Below are positions 1 to 6,025 of a DNA stretch of 9,449 nucleotides, one piece after another. How positions within the stretch are numbered: position 1 is the stretch's first letter; each line of letters begins with the position of its first letter. The stretch covers positions 1-9,449 of the forward strand of contig JAFAFF010000061.1 in assembly GCA_023423605.1 (NCBI GenBank), written 5' to 3'. The stretch comes from Pseudomonadota bacterium. GTDB lineage: Bacteria; Pseudomonadota; Gammaproteobacteria; Xanthomonadales; Xanthomonadaceae. Made by a program: the position numbers and the translations under genes. Below the pieces are notes generated by a model that was not told the origin of the DNA, ran no database searches, and saw only the letters and a list, made by a program, of their open reading frames with translations.

Positions 1-913
1 CGGCGGCCTGATGCTGGGCACCAAGGAAAGCGCCACCCTCAACGCGGTGCTGGTGGTGCTGAAGATCATCGCCCTGGCCGTGTTCGTCGCCGTCGCGCTG
101 CCCGCCTTCGACAGCGCCAACCTTCAGCCGTTCATGCCGTATGGTTTCGCCAAGTCGCTGGGCCCGGACGGCGTGGAACGTGGCGTGATGGCCGCTGCGG
201 CGATCATCTTCTTCGCCTTCTACGGGTTCGATGCCATCGCCACGGCCGCCGAGGAGACCAGGAACCCGTCACGCGACCTGTCCATCGGCATCATCGGTTC
301 GATGATCGGCTGCACCACCGTGTACATCCTGGTGGCGCTGGCCGCCGTCGGTGCGATGAGCTACGCGGTGTTCGGCCACAGTGCCGAGCCGCTGGCGCTG
401 ATCATGCGCCAGCTGGGTCATCCCACCGCGGCACTGGTGATCGGCGTGGTGGCGATCATCGCCCTGCCGACGGTGTTGCTGGCCTTCATGTTCGGCCAGA
501 GCCGGGTGTTCTTCGTGATGGGTCGCGATGGCCTGCTGCCGCGTGGCCTGTCCAACGTCAACAAGCGCACCGGTACGCCGGTGGCCACTACGCTGTTCAG
601 TGCGCTGCTGGTGTCGGCCCTGGCCGGCGTGGCGCGCCTGGACGAGATCGCCGCGCTGGCCAATGCCGGCACCCTGGCGGCGTTCACTGCGGTGGGCATC
701 TGCCTGGTGGTGCTGCGCAGGCGCGAGCCGGGCCGCGAGCGTCGGTTCCGCACCCCGCTGGCGTGGATCGTGGGACCCGCTGCGGCGCTGGGCTGCGTCT
801 ACCTGTTCTTCAGCCTGCCGCACAGCACCCAGCTGTATTTCCTGGTCTGGAACGTGATCGGGCTGGTGGTGTACTTCCTTTACAGCCGTCGCCACGCGCT
901 GATCGATCGCTGA
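1..913 (+). CDS. APC-family amino acid permease, C-terminal part (5' end outside window)
   Basis: This is an inner-membrane amino acid transporter of the amino acid-polyamine-organocation superfamily, most like the cationic amino acid transporter/YfnA branch. About 304 residues are visible, read in frame from base 2; the N-terminal helices lie to the left of the window. The best marker is the helix reading FFAFYGFDAIATAAEETRNP followed by an RDL-IGI segment, a hallmark of that branch. Further on come a cytoplasmic loop with GRDGLLPRGLSNVNKRTGTP and then several more hydrophobic helices, ending with a short basic tail (YSRRHALIDR) before TGA. The ATG at base 11 is an internal Met, not the true start. 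The substrate cannot be told from this part. Three palindromic repeats follow the stop and probably end the transcript. The family call is firm; substrate and exact subfamily are inferred. Confidence 0.88.
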   Translation, partial: GGLMLGTKESATLNAVLVVLKIIALAVFVAVALPAFDSANLQPFMPYGFAKSLGPDGVERGVMAAAAIIFFAFYGFDAIATAAEETRNPSRDLSIGIIGSMIGCTTVYILVALAAVGAMSYAVFGHSAEPLALIMRQLGHPTAALVIGVVAIIALPTVLLAFMFGQSRVFFVMGRDGLLPRGLSNVNKRTGTPVATTLFSALLVSALAGVARLDEIAALANAGTLAAFTAVGICLVVLRRREPGRERRFRTPLAWIVGPAAALGCVYLFFSLPHSTQLYFLVWNVIGLVVYFLYSRRHALIDR

Positions 914-921
914 GCTGACGC

Positions 922-947
922 GTAGAGCGGGGCTCTGCCCCGCTGCG
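922..947 (+). repeat. SMAG (GTAG-type REP) palindrome, copy 1
   Basis: The element has a GTAG head (922-925), stem AGCGGGGC (926-933), loop TCT and stem GCCCCGCT (937-944), a perfect 8-bp hairpin. It starts 9 bp after the permease stop. The 26 bases from GTAG through the trailing GCG recur exactly at 965-990. The GTAG head plus a GC-rich stem with a tiny loop is the signature of Stenotrophomonas SMAG repeats. Confidence 0.9.
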
Positions 948-964
948 CCGGGTGCCGAGAACAT

Positions 965-990
965 GTAGAGCGGGGCTCTGCCCCGCTGCG
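965..990 (+). repeat. SMAG palindrome, copy 2 (identical to copy 1, same orientation)
   Basis: GTAG lies at 965-968, stem arms at 969-976 and 980-987, loop TCT. It matches copy 1 over 26 bp at a 43-bp period, while the sequence between them is different, which suggests a recent duplication or insertion. It lies between the convergent permease and dipeptidase genes and can fold as a transcript-end hairpin in either RNA. Confidence 0.9.
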
Positions 991-1003
991 ATTGGATACC
1001 GAC

Positions 1004-1026
1004 AGCCGGGCAGAGCCCGGCTCTAC
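1004..1026 (-). repeat. SMAG palindrome, inverted, supplying a stop codon
   Basis: On the minus strand this reads GTAG (1026-1023), AGCCGGGC, TCT, GCCCGGCT: a perfect 8-bp stem. It is inverted relative to the two copies before it and differs in stem sequence. The TAG of its head is the stop codon of the dipeptidase gene (1025-1023), and the preceding G is the last base of the final AGG codon. Confidence 0.9.
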
Positions 1027-2252
1027 CTTTCGGCTTGATCCCGCGCCTGCTGCATCACCCGCAGCAGGTTGCCACCCCAGATACCGGCGATCTGCTGCTC
1101 GTCATACCCGCGTCGCAGCAACCATGCGGTGATCTTCGGCAGCTCGCTGACATCGCGCAGGTCGGCCAGGCCGCCACCGCCATCCCAGTCCAGGCCGATG
1201 CCCACGTGTTCGGGCCCGACCACATCCAGGATGTGGCCCATGTGCGCGAAGAAATCATCCAGTGTGGCGTGGCGCACGGGGTACTGACTGTCCAGAGCCG
1301 CTTCGCCACGCTGCAGCTCGGCACCCTGCGCGATACCCATGTGCTCCCAACCGCCCAGCCGCGCGCTGAGGGCCTCTTCGGCCTTTGCACGTTCGGGACT
1401 CTTGCCGGGGTCCACCAGATAGCCGCCATACGCGTTGACCTGGATCACGCCGCCGGCCCTGGCCAGCTGCCGCAGGCGGTTGTCGTCCAGGTTGCGCGGA
1501 TGGTCGTGGATGGCCCGCGCGGAGCTGTGCGACAGCACGAACGGTACCGGCATCATCGCGATCAGCTGGTCGAAGACAGCATCGGAGGCATGCGACTGGT
1601 CGATCACGATGCCCAGCCGCACCGCCTCGCGTACCAGCGCCCTGCCCTGTTCGCTGAGGCCGTTCCACTGCGGGCCCTTGGGATCGGTGGCCGAATCGGC
1701 GAATTCGTTGTTGGCGAAATGCACGGTGCTCAGCATGCGCAGGCCGGCACGGTGATAGAACGACAACAGCGACGGATCAGCCACCAGGGGGCTGGCGTTT
1801 TCCATGCTGATGAACACCACGCGTTTGCCGTCGGCCTTGATGCGCGCCGCATCGGCCGGTTCCAGCGCAAGCGCGAAACGGTCGCTGTTGGCAGCCAGCA
1901 TGCTGCGGATCTCCAGCAGTCGCTGCAGGCCGGCATCGCGATCGTGCAGGTGGGCGGCGGCACTGCGGTCGCCCTGGCCGGTGTAGATGGCCCAGAATCC
2001 ACCATCCAGCGCGCCCTCCACCATGCGCGGATAATCCACCTGCGACAGCGCGTTGTGGTCGTGGCGGTTGCCGATGTCGAAGCCTTCGCGGGCGAAGTTG
2101 GCCGGTGTGTCCAGGTGGCTGTCGAGTGTCACCAGGCGTTGCTGCAGGGCCTTGGCGCGCTGCAGTTCATCGGCGCTGAAATCGATGGCGTGGGCGGTCA
2201 GCGGGATGCCGAGCGCCAGGGCAAGCAGCAAGGGCAGGCGACGCAGGCTCAT
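1023..2252 (-). CDS. Secreted/periplasmic membrane dipeptidase, peptidase family M19
   Basis: This is a zinc dipeptidase of the renal-dipeptidase family (M19), 409 residues, which cleaves dipeptides, probably in the periplasm. An N-terminal signal peptide is visible: SLRR, then a hydrophobic run, ending near LTAHA (residue 22). The family metal residues are all recognisable: HLD at 46-48 (first H and D), bridging Glu 151 in FISMEN, the His of IDQSHAS, the His of LSHSSARAI, and the Asp of HVGIGLDWDGG. SMEN replaces the more usual EG after the bridging Glu. I chose the ATG at 2252 because GGTGAG sits 7 bases upstream and it gives a clean signal peptide. The in-frame ATG at 2285 would add 11 residues, has no ribosome site and spoils the signal. 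Palindromes flank the gene on both sides, so it is likely monocistronic. The natural substrate is unknown. Confidence 0.92.
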   Translation of the reverse strand: MSLRRLPLLLALALGIPLTAHAIDFSADELQRAKALQQRLVTLDSHLDTPANFAREGFDIGNRHDHNALSQVDYPRMVEGALDGGFWAIYTGQGDRSAAAHLHDRDAGLQRLLEIRSMLAANSDRFALALEPADAARIKADGKRVVFISMENASPLVADPSLLSFYHRAGLRMLSTVHFANNEFADSATDPKGPQWNGLSEQGRALVREAVRLGIVIDQSHASDAVFDQLIAMMPVPFVLSHSSARAIHDHPRNLDDNRLRQLARAGGVIQVNAYGGYLVDPGKSPERAKAEEALSARLGGWEHMGIAQGAELQRGEAALDSQYPVRHATLDDFFAHMGHILDVVGPEHVGIGLDWDGGGGLADLRDVSELPKITAWLLRRGYDEQQIAGIWGGNLLRVMQQARDQAER

Positions 2253-2307
2253 GCAGGGTCTCACCGGAAGGGAAAGACCGACCATAGCGCCGCGGCGCCC
2301 TGCTTTG

Positions 2308-2331
2308 GTAGTGCCGGGGCGCTGCCCGGCA
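2308..2331 (+). repeat. SMAG palindrome between rlmI and dipeptidase
   Basis: GTAG at 2308-2311 is followed by TGCCGGG (2312-2318) and CCCGGCA (2325-2331), a 7-bp stem with a short GC-rich centre. It lies 46 bp past the rlmI stop (as transcribed) and about 55 bp upstream of the dipeptidase start, so it would be in the 5' region of any rlmI-dipeptidase read-through RNA. Confidence 0.82.
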
Positions 2332-2348
2332 CCACGAAGGCGTCATTC

Positions 2349-2369
2349 ACGCCGGACGCTGTCCGGCGT
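2349..2369 (-). terminator. Perfect 9-bp hairpin just after rlmI stop
   Basis: ACGCCGGAC (2349-2357) and GTCCGGCGT (2361-2369) form a perfect 9-bp stem around a GCT loop, 7 bases beyond the rlmI TGA. No T-tract follows on either strand, so it is not a standard intrinsic terminator. It may stabilise the mRNA 3' end, or be a headless SMAG partner of the element at 2308-2331, whose core has the same GCT triplet. Hairpin seen; role inferred. Confidence 0.5.
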
Positions 2370-2376
2370 CAGCACA

Positions 2377-3546
2377 TCAGTCCACCACGCGGCAGAACAC
2401 GGCTTTCAGGTAACGCGATTCCTGCACGTGCGCCATGAACGGATGATCCGGGCCGGCGCCGGACACTTTCAGGATCTGCAGGGTGCGACCGGAATAGAAT
2501 GCCGCACGGCGCAGCATGTCCAGGAACTGGTCTTCGGCTACCAGGCCGGTGCAGGAGAACGTGGCGAACAGGCCGCCCGGCTTGACCACGCCCAACGCGA
2601 GCTTGTTCATGTCCAGGTACTTCTTCAGCGCGGTGATCACCTGATCGCGGTCGCGGGTCATCTTCGCCGGGTCCAGGATCACCACGTCATACTGTTCACC
2701 GCGGTTGGCGGCATCACGCAGCCAAGGGAAAATGTCGGACTGTATGAACTTCGGGCGTACGTTGTTCAGGCGCGCATTGCCTTTGGCGATCTGGATCACG
2801 TCTTCATCGATGTCGATGCCGATCACTTCCGAAGCGCCACGCGCGGCGGCGTAGACCGCAAAGCCACCGGTATTGCAGCACAGGTCCAGCACGCTCCTGC
2901 CTTCCACCTGCTGGCTCAGCCACTGGCGGTTCTCGCGCTGGTCGGCGAAGAAACCGGTCTTGTGGGCACCGGCCGGATCGGCGCGGAACTTCACGCCATG
3001 TTCGGTGATGACCGATGCTTCGGTGGTGGTGTTGCCGTGGAAATCGAAGCTTTCCTGCTTCTGCACATGCTCGTCGGCGAAGCTGTGGAAACGGCAGCCC
3101 GGGAACTGCTCGCGCAGCGCCTCGTAGATCCATTCGCGGTGGCGGAACATGCCGGCGGCGAAGAATTCCACCACCACCAGGTCGCCATAGCGGTCCACCA
3201 CCAGGCCGGACAGGCCATCGCCTTCGCTGTGCACCACGCGCCAGGCATCGCTGACAGCGTCCAGGTCCAGGACATCGCGGCGCAGTGATACCGCCTGGGC
3301 GATCTTTCGCGAGAACCAGCCGGCATCCACCGGCACGCGCTGGTCGGTTTCCAGGATGCGCAGGGCGATGCGCGAATGCCCGTTGTAGAAGCCGCGTCCG
3401 ATGAACTCGCCGTCCACGCCGACCACATCGACAATGGTGCCCGGCTTCGGCCGGACGGTCGGCTTTTCGACCAGTTTCTGGAAGATCCACGGATGGCTGG
3501 AGCGCCAGGCGTTCTTGAGGCGGACAACGGGGACTGGGGTATTCAT
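2377..3546 (-). CDS. rlmI: 23S rRNA m5C methyltransferase, RlmI/YccW family
   Basis: This is a cytoplasmic SAM-dependent RNA methyltransferase of 389 residues (E. coli RlmI, about 396, methylates C1962 of 23S rRNA). An N-terminal PUA-like domain covers roughly residues 1-75 (SSHPWIFQKLV near the start, GEFIGRGFYN at 46-55). The middle holds the family block HKTGFFADQRENR at 195-207. SAM motif I is DLCCNTGGFAVYAA at 221-234, followed by IDIDE at 244-248. Motif IV is LDPAK at 291-295, where RlmI usually has DPPK. The catalytic Cys is C332 in FSCTG. Length and motifs match along the whole protein. The ATG at 3546 has no spaced ribosome site but has a -10-like box just upstream, suggesting a leaderless mRNA. 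It is divergent from the riboswitch/terC unit. Methylation of the C1962 equivalent is inferred from family. Confidence 0.93.
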   Translation of the reverse strand: MNTPVPVVRLKNAWRSSHPWIFQKLVEKPTVRPKPGTIVDVVGVDGEFIGRGFYNGHSRIALRILETDQRVPVDAGWFSRKIAQAVSLRRDVLDLDAVSDAWRVVHSEGDGLSGLVVDRYGDLVVVEFFAAGMFRHREWIYEALREQFPGCRFHSFADEHVQKQESFDFHGNTTTEASVITEHGVKFRADPAGAHKTGFFADQRENRQWLSQQVEGRSVLDLCCNTGGFAVYAAARGASEVIGIDIDEDVIQIAKGNARLNNVRPKFIQSDIFPWLRDAANRGEQYDVVILDPAKMTRDRDQVITALKKYLDMNKLALGVVKPGGLFATFSCTGLVAEDQFLDMLRRAAFYSGRTLQILKVSGAGPDHPFMAHVQESRYLKAVFCRVVD

Positions 3547-3552
3547 CGCCCT

Positions 3553-3558
3553 ATTGTA
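3553..3558 (-). promoter_or_regulatory. Candidate -10 box for leaderless rlmI mRNA
   Basis: On the minus strand TACAAT (5 of 6 to TATAAT) ends 6 bases before the rlmI ATG, so transcription would start at about the A of the ATG. AGGG lies only 2 bases from the ATG, too close for normal ribosome binding. No good -35 hexamer was seen at 16-18 bp. Confidence 0.45.
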
Positions 3559-3618
3559 GCCGCGACACGTTGGCCGCTGGTCTGCGGTGGTTCTGGTGGT
3601 CTGGTGAGTTGGTTGACT

Positions 3619-3693
3619 GGTGGATGGGCCGGTGGATGGGATGACCTTCTTGGATGACCTTGGTGGGTGACCTTGGTGGGTGACGACCGTTGG
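3619..3693. repeat. Short tandem repeats, left side of the rlmI-terC region
   Basis: GGTGGATGGG occurs twice (3619-3628, 3631-3640). It runs into four degenerate 13-14 bp units beginning GATGACC or GTGAC at 3640, 3653, 3667 and 3680, each holding a TTGG/TTG segment. The last unit is the left arm of the palindrome at 3680-3700. The block is strongly T/G-biased on the plus strand and I see no credible gene in it. Confidence 0.7.
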
Positions 3694-3755
3694 TCGTCAC
3701 GCTCCTGCCTTGGGCTTCCGGCGAGGATGGTGACGACCAACGGTCGTCACCCACC
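3675..3755. repeat. 26-bp perfect inverted repeat; paired palindromes resembling a diverged SMAG dimer
   Basis: Bases 3675-3700 are the exact reverse complement of 3730-3755, with a 29-bp spacer. Each arm is itself a hairpin: GTGACGACC, loop GTT, GGTCGTCAC at 3680-3700, and the same stem with loop AAC at 3730-3750. The layout (GG-rich head, 9-bp stem, 3-base loop, two copies tail to tail) is that of paired REP elements, but the head reads GGTGGG rather than GTAG. It may be a variant SMAG pair; the relation is inferred. Confidence 0.75.
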
Positions 3756-3775
3756 GTCACCCACCGTCACCCACC
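3746..3775. repeat. Three perfect 10-bp tandem repeats (GTCACCCACC)
   Basis: GTCACCCACC occurs at 3746-3755, 3756-3765 and 3766-3775. The first copy overlaps the end of the right palindrome arm, so the array looks like slippage expansion of that palindrome's tail. It ends 25 bp before the -35 box of the candidate terC promoter. Confidence 0.85.
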
Positions 3776-3800
3776 GGGGCCACCTCAACGCCCCTGGCAT

Positions 3801-3829
3801 TTGACGGCAGCGGCGCCTGGCCGCAGAAT
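3801..3829 (+). promoter_or_regulatory. Candidate sigma-70-type promoter of the riboswitch-terC transcript
   Basis: TTGACG (3801-3806, 5 of 6 to consensus) and CAGAAT (3824-3829, 4 of 6) are separated by exactly 17 bp. The predicted start is about 3835-3837, right at the 5' edge of the riboswitch P1 helix, which fits a leader that begins with the aptamer. Confidence 0.55.
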
Positions 3830-3833
3830 CGGC

Positions 3834-3938
3834 GGCAGAAGGGGAGTAGCTCCCAGACGTTGCCGCCGTCAATTCGAGCCCGCAGGCTCCGGTGCAACGG
3901 CAGTCCCGCCACTGGGGACTGTGAGCGAGACCTTCGCC
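3834..3938 (+). ncRNA. yybP-ykoY manganese riboswitch aptamer
   Basis: The two most conserved stretches of this class are present: GGGGAGTAGC at 3841-3850 and GAGCGAGACCTT at 3923-3934. The fold can be drawn by hand. P1.1 is GGC-A-GAAGG (3834-3842) with CCTTCGCC (3931-3938), one bulged A. P1.2 is GCTC (3849-3852) with GAGC (3923-3926). The P3 base is CGTTGC (3858-3863) with GCAACG (3894-3899). The P3 tip is GAGCC/GGCTC around CGCA (3876-3889), with GCCGTCAA in the internal loop. The last hairpin is CAGTCCC/GGGACTG (3901-3921). The class binds Mn2+ and controls Mn export and TerC-family genes; the gene downstream is TerC/Alx, as expected. Helix names follow my memory of the published folds. 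Confidence 0.92.
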
Positions 3939-4034
3939 GTACCGGCGAAGCTCTGTCCCTGGATCCCCCCGATCCTCCGTTGCAGATCCTCGCCGTACGG
4001 CTTGAGGCATTCCTTTTCTACGACGGACAAATAC
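3932..4034 (+). promoter_or_regulatory. Riboswitch expression platform with competing hairpins
   Basis: CTTCGCCG (3932-3939) and CGGCGAAG (3943-3950) form a perfect 8-bp hairpin with loop TAC that uses the 3' strand of aptamer P1, so the two exclude each other. CGGCGA (3943-3948) can also pair with TCGCCG (3990-3995), which is part of the left arm of a hairpin at 3988-4007 (CCTC-GCC, loop GTAC, GGC-TT-GAGG) followed by a pyrimidine run, TTCCTTTTCT. CCGTTGCA (3977-3984) is complementary over 8 bp to 3893-3900, the 3' strand of the P3 base. GGATC/GATCC around five Cs forms at 3961-3975. The ribosome site before the ATG is weak (GGA at 4025-4027). Complementarity is seen; switching order and terminator function are inferred. 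Confidence 0.65.
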
Positions 4035-4991
4035 ATGCAGACGATCGGCAACGTGTGGTTATGGCTTGGGTTCGGCGCGGTGGTGGTCATCGCGCTGCTG
4101 GTGGACCTGGTGTTGATGCGCCACGGTGGCCCGCACAAGGTCACCTTCAAGGAGGCCCTGTGGTGGTCCATCGGCTGGGTGGTGCTTGCGCTGGCCTTCA
4201 ACGGTGGCCTCTGGTACTACCTGAACGAGACCGCCGGACAGGCGATGGCCAACAAGGTCGGCCTGGAATTCCTGACCGGCTACCTGGTGGAAAAGGCGCT
4301 GGCGGTCGACAACATCTTCGTGTTCCTGATGATCATGAGCTACTTCGCCGTGCCGGAGGAACAGCGCCAGAAGGTGCTGATCATCGGCATCCTTGGCGCG
4401 ATCGTGCTGCGTACGATCATGATCTTCGCCGGCAGCGTGCTGATCACCCAGTTCCATTGGCTGTTGTATGTGTTCGGTGCGTTCCTGCTGTTCACCGGCT
4501 GGAAGATGTGGTTCTCCGCCGGCCAGGAGCCGGACCTGGAAACCAATCCCGCCCTGCGCTGGATGCGCCGGCACCTGCGCCTGCTGCCGGACTACGCCGG
4601 CAATGCGATGAGCGTGATGCGCGACGGCAAGTGCTGGTACACGCCGCTGTTCGCGGTGCTGATCCTGATCGCGGTGACCGATGTGATCTTCGCGGTGGAC
4701 AGCATTCCGGCCATCTTCGCCATCACCACCGATCCCTTCATCGTGCTGACCTCGAACGTGTTCGCGGTGCTGGGCCTGCGCGCGATGTTCTTCCTGCTGG
4801 CCGGCATGGCCGACCGCTTCCATCTGCTCCCCTATGGACTGGCGCTGGTACTGGGGTTCATCGGCATCAAGATGATGATCATCGACCTGTTCAAGATCCC
4901 GACGCCGGTATCGCTGGGCGTGGTGGCACTGATCATCGCCACGACGGTGGTACTGAGCCTGCGCAACCCGCCGAAGGCGGAGGGCGCCTGA
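4035..4991 (+). CDS. alx: TerC-family (Alx-like) integral membrane protein, putative Mn2+ exporter
   Basis: The 318-residue protein matches E. coli Alx (about 321) in length and layout, with about nine hydrophobic helices. TerC-family acidic residues in membrane helices are present: D24 in LLVDLV, E86/D92 in the block LVEKALAVDNIFVFLMI (84-100), and D216/D222 in VTDVIFAVDSIPAIFAITTDP (214-233). A charged cytoplasmic loop spans about 163-197. Alx has been linked to manganese efflux and alkaline pH response; other TerC proteins handle metals for exported enzymes. The Mn riboswitch directly upstream supports a manganese role. The ATG at 4035 gives MQTIGNVWLWLGFG, aligned with the Alx N-terminus; an open frame runs upstream but passes through the riboswitch and repeats and is not coding. 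A strong terminator follows. Family is certain; the gene symbol and transport direction are inferred. Confidence 0.93.
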   Translation: MQTIGNVWLWLGFGAVVVIALLVDLVLMRHGGPHKVTFKEALWWSIGWVVLALAFNGGLWYYLNETAGQAMANKVGLEFLTGYLVEKALAVDNIFVFLMIMSYFAVPEEQRQKVLIIGILGAIVLRTIMIFAGSVLITQFHWLLYVFGAFLLFTGWKMWFSAGQEPDLETNPALRWMRRHLRLLPDYAGNAMSVMRDGKCWYTPLFAVLILIAVTDVIFAVDSIPAIFAITTDPFIVLTSNVFAVLGLRAMFFLLAGMADRFHLLPYGLALVLGFIGIKMMIIDLFKIPTPVSLGVVALIIATTVVLSLRNPPKAEGA

Positions 4992-5006
4992 GCCAGGAAC
5001 GGATGA

Positions 5007-5048
5007 GCGGCGGCCGGCGGCGATTGTCCCGCCAGCCGCCGCCATTTT
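5007..5048 (+). terminator. Intrinsic terminator after terC/alx
   Basis: GCGGCGGCCGGCGG (5007-5020) pairs with 5029-5042 over 14 positions with a single C-A mismatch, closing an 8-base loop, and is followed by CATTTTCC. It starts 15 bases after the TGA. It should separate terC from the rhomboid gene 50 bp further on. Confidence 0.75.
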
Positions 5049-5097
5049 CCCGCGTCGCCGGGCTTGGTTTCGCGGCGAACACCGCCATTGCTGGGGT

Positions 5098-5874
5098 ATG
5101 AACAGCAACGTCCCTGCCCCCACCGGTCATCCCGCCCCCCCGTCGGGTGACCGACTGCGCATCCTGCGCGCCTTCAACCTGAGCCTGGGCGCGGTACTGA
5201 TGCTGGTGGCGGTGTTCTCGCTCCAGGACCATTTCGACTGGGCGCGCTGGGCAGTGGCACCACTGGAGCGGGACGGACTGCTGGGCCTGCTGGGTGCGCC
5301 GCTGCTGCATGGATCGGTGGAACACATCGCCGCCAACAGCGTCGCCATCCTGATCCTCGGCACGCTGGCCGGCAGTGTCTATCCGAAAGCCACCCTGCGC
5401 GCGTTGCCCCTGTTGTGGATCGGCTCGGGGATCGGTGCCTGGCTGCTCGGCGACCCCGGCAGCCGTCACCTCGGCGCCAGTGGCGTCACCCATGGCCTGA
5501 TGTTCCTGCTGGCCAGCCTGGGCCTGCTGCGGCGCGATCGCGCGGCGATCGCCACCGGCCTGATCGGCATGCTTTTCTACGGCGGCATGCTGATGACGGT
5601 GCTGCCGCACACACCCGGCGTCTCGTGGCAGTCGCACATGGGCGGCGCCTTTGCCGGCATCATCGCCGCACTGTTGTTCCGTCACAGCGATCCGCTGCCA
5701 CCGCGGCCGCGCTACAGCTGGGAAGACGAAGAGGAAGCTGCCGAACCCTTGCCGGACGATGAGCTGGAGCCACCATCGCCGCGCCGCGTGCCGGTGCTGT
5801 GGCAGCCGCGCGAAGGCCGCGATTATGTAGTGCTGCCTTTCCGGCGGCCGCAGGACCCTCGCCAGGGCCCCTGA
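5098..5874 (+). CDS. Rhomboid-family intramembrane serine protease with acidic C-terminal tail
   Basis: This 258-residue inner-membrane protein has the full rhomboid active site: H71, H76 and N80 in HGSVEHIAAN (oxyanion side), nucleophile S128 in GASG (126-129), and H180 in SWQSHMGGAFAGI (176-188). About six membrane helices lie between residues 28 and 195. Rhomboids cut transmembrane helices of other membrane proteins; no substrate can be named here. Residues from about 196 form a hydrophilic Pro/Glu/Asp-rich tail (WEDEEEAAEPLPDDELEPP at 208-226) and end with YVVLPFRRPQ, likely cytosolic. The N-terminus is Pro-rich. The ATG at 5098 is preceded by GGGG only 1 base away, so ribosome binding looks poor. 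A terminator upstream implies its own promoter, which I could not identify. No later Met precedes the first helix. Confidence 0.9.
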   Translation: MNSNVPAPTGHPAPPSGDRLRILRAFNLSLGAVLMLVAVFSLQDHFDWARWAVAPLERDGLLGLLGAPLLHGSVEHIAANSVAILILGTLAGSVYPKATLRALPLLWIGSGIGAWLLGDPGSRHLGASGVTHGLMFLLASLGLLRRDRAAIATGLIGMLFYGGMLMTVLPHTPGVSWQSHMGGAFAGIIAALLFRHSDPLPPRPRYSWEDEEEAAEPLPDDELEPPSPRRVPVLWQPREGRDYVVLPFRRPQDPRQGP

Positions 5875-6025
5875 TGCCCCGCTGATGCCGCGGGTTTCAA
5901 CTTTTTCTCATATCGGGCAGTGGCGCAATTCGCGACGATGCAGGGGCTGGAAGGCTTTTTCCAGCCGGAATGGCCTCGCCGTTCCGTCTGGAATGATCGT
6001 TCCTGTACTTGCCCGTTTTGGGCAC

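Noticed and set aside
1035..2438. Long plus-strand frame of 467 residues opposite the M19 dipeptidase
   Set aside because: It is the antisense shadow of a well-supported M19 gene in GC-rich DNA; no recognisable domain and no ribosome site.
3543..3760. Two small minus-strand frames (65 and 69 residues) in the repeat region upstream of rlmI
   Set aside because: The translations are simple HPP/HQ-type repeats caused by the tandem DNA repeats, with no ribosome site.
3619..3775. Possible CRISPR array or replication iterons in the repeat block
   Set aside because: Units are only 10-14 bp without unique spacers of regular length, no cas or rep gene is nearby, and the sequence is built on paired palindromes.
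3690..4034. Upstream open frame extending the TerC/Alx protein by 115 residues
   Set aside because: It runs through the palindromes, the promoter and the Mn riboswitch; the translation is low-complexity and unlike TerC proteins, whose N-terminus matches Met at 4035.
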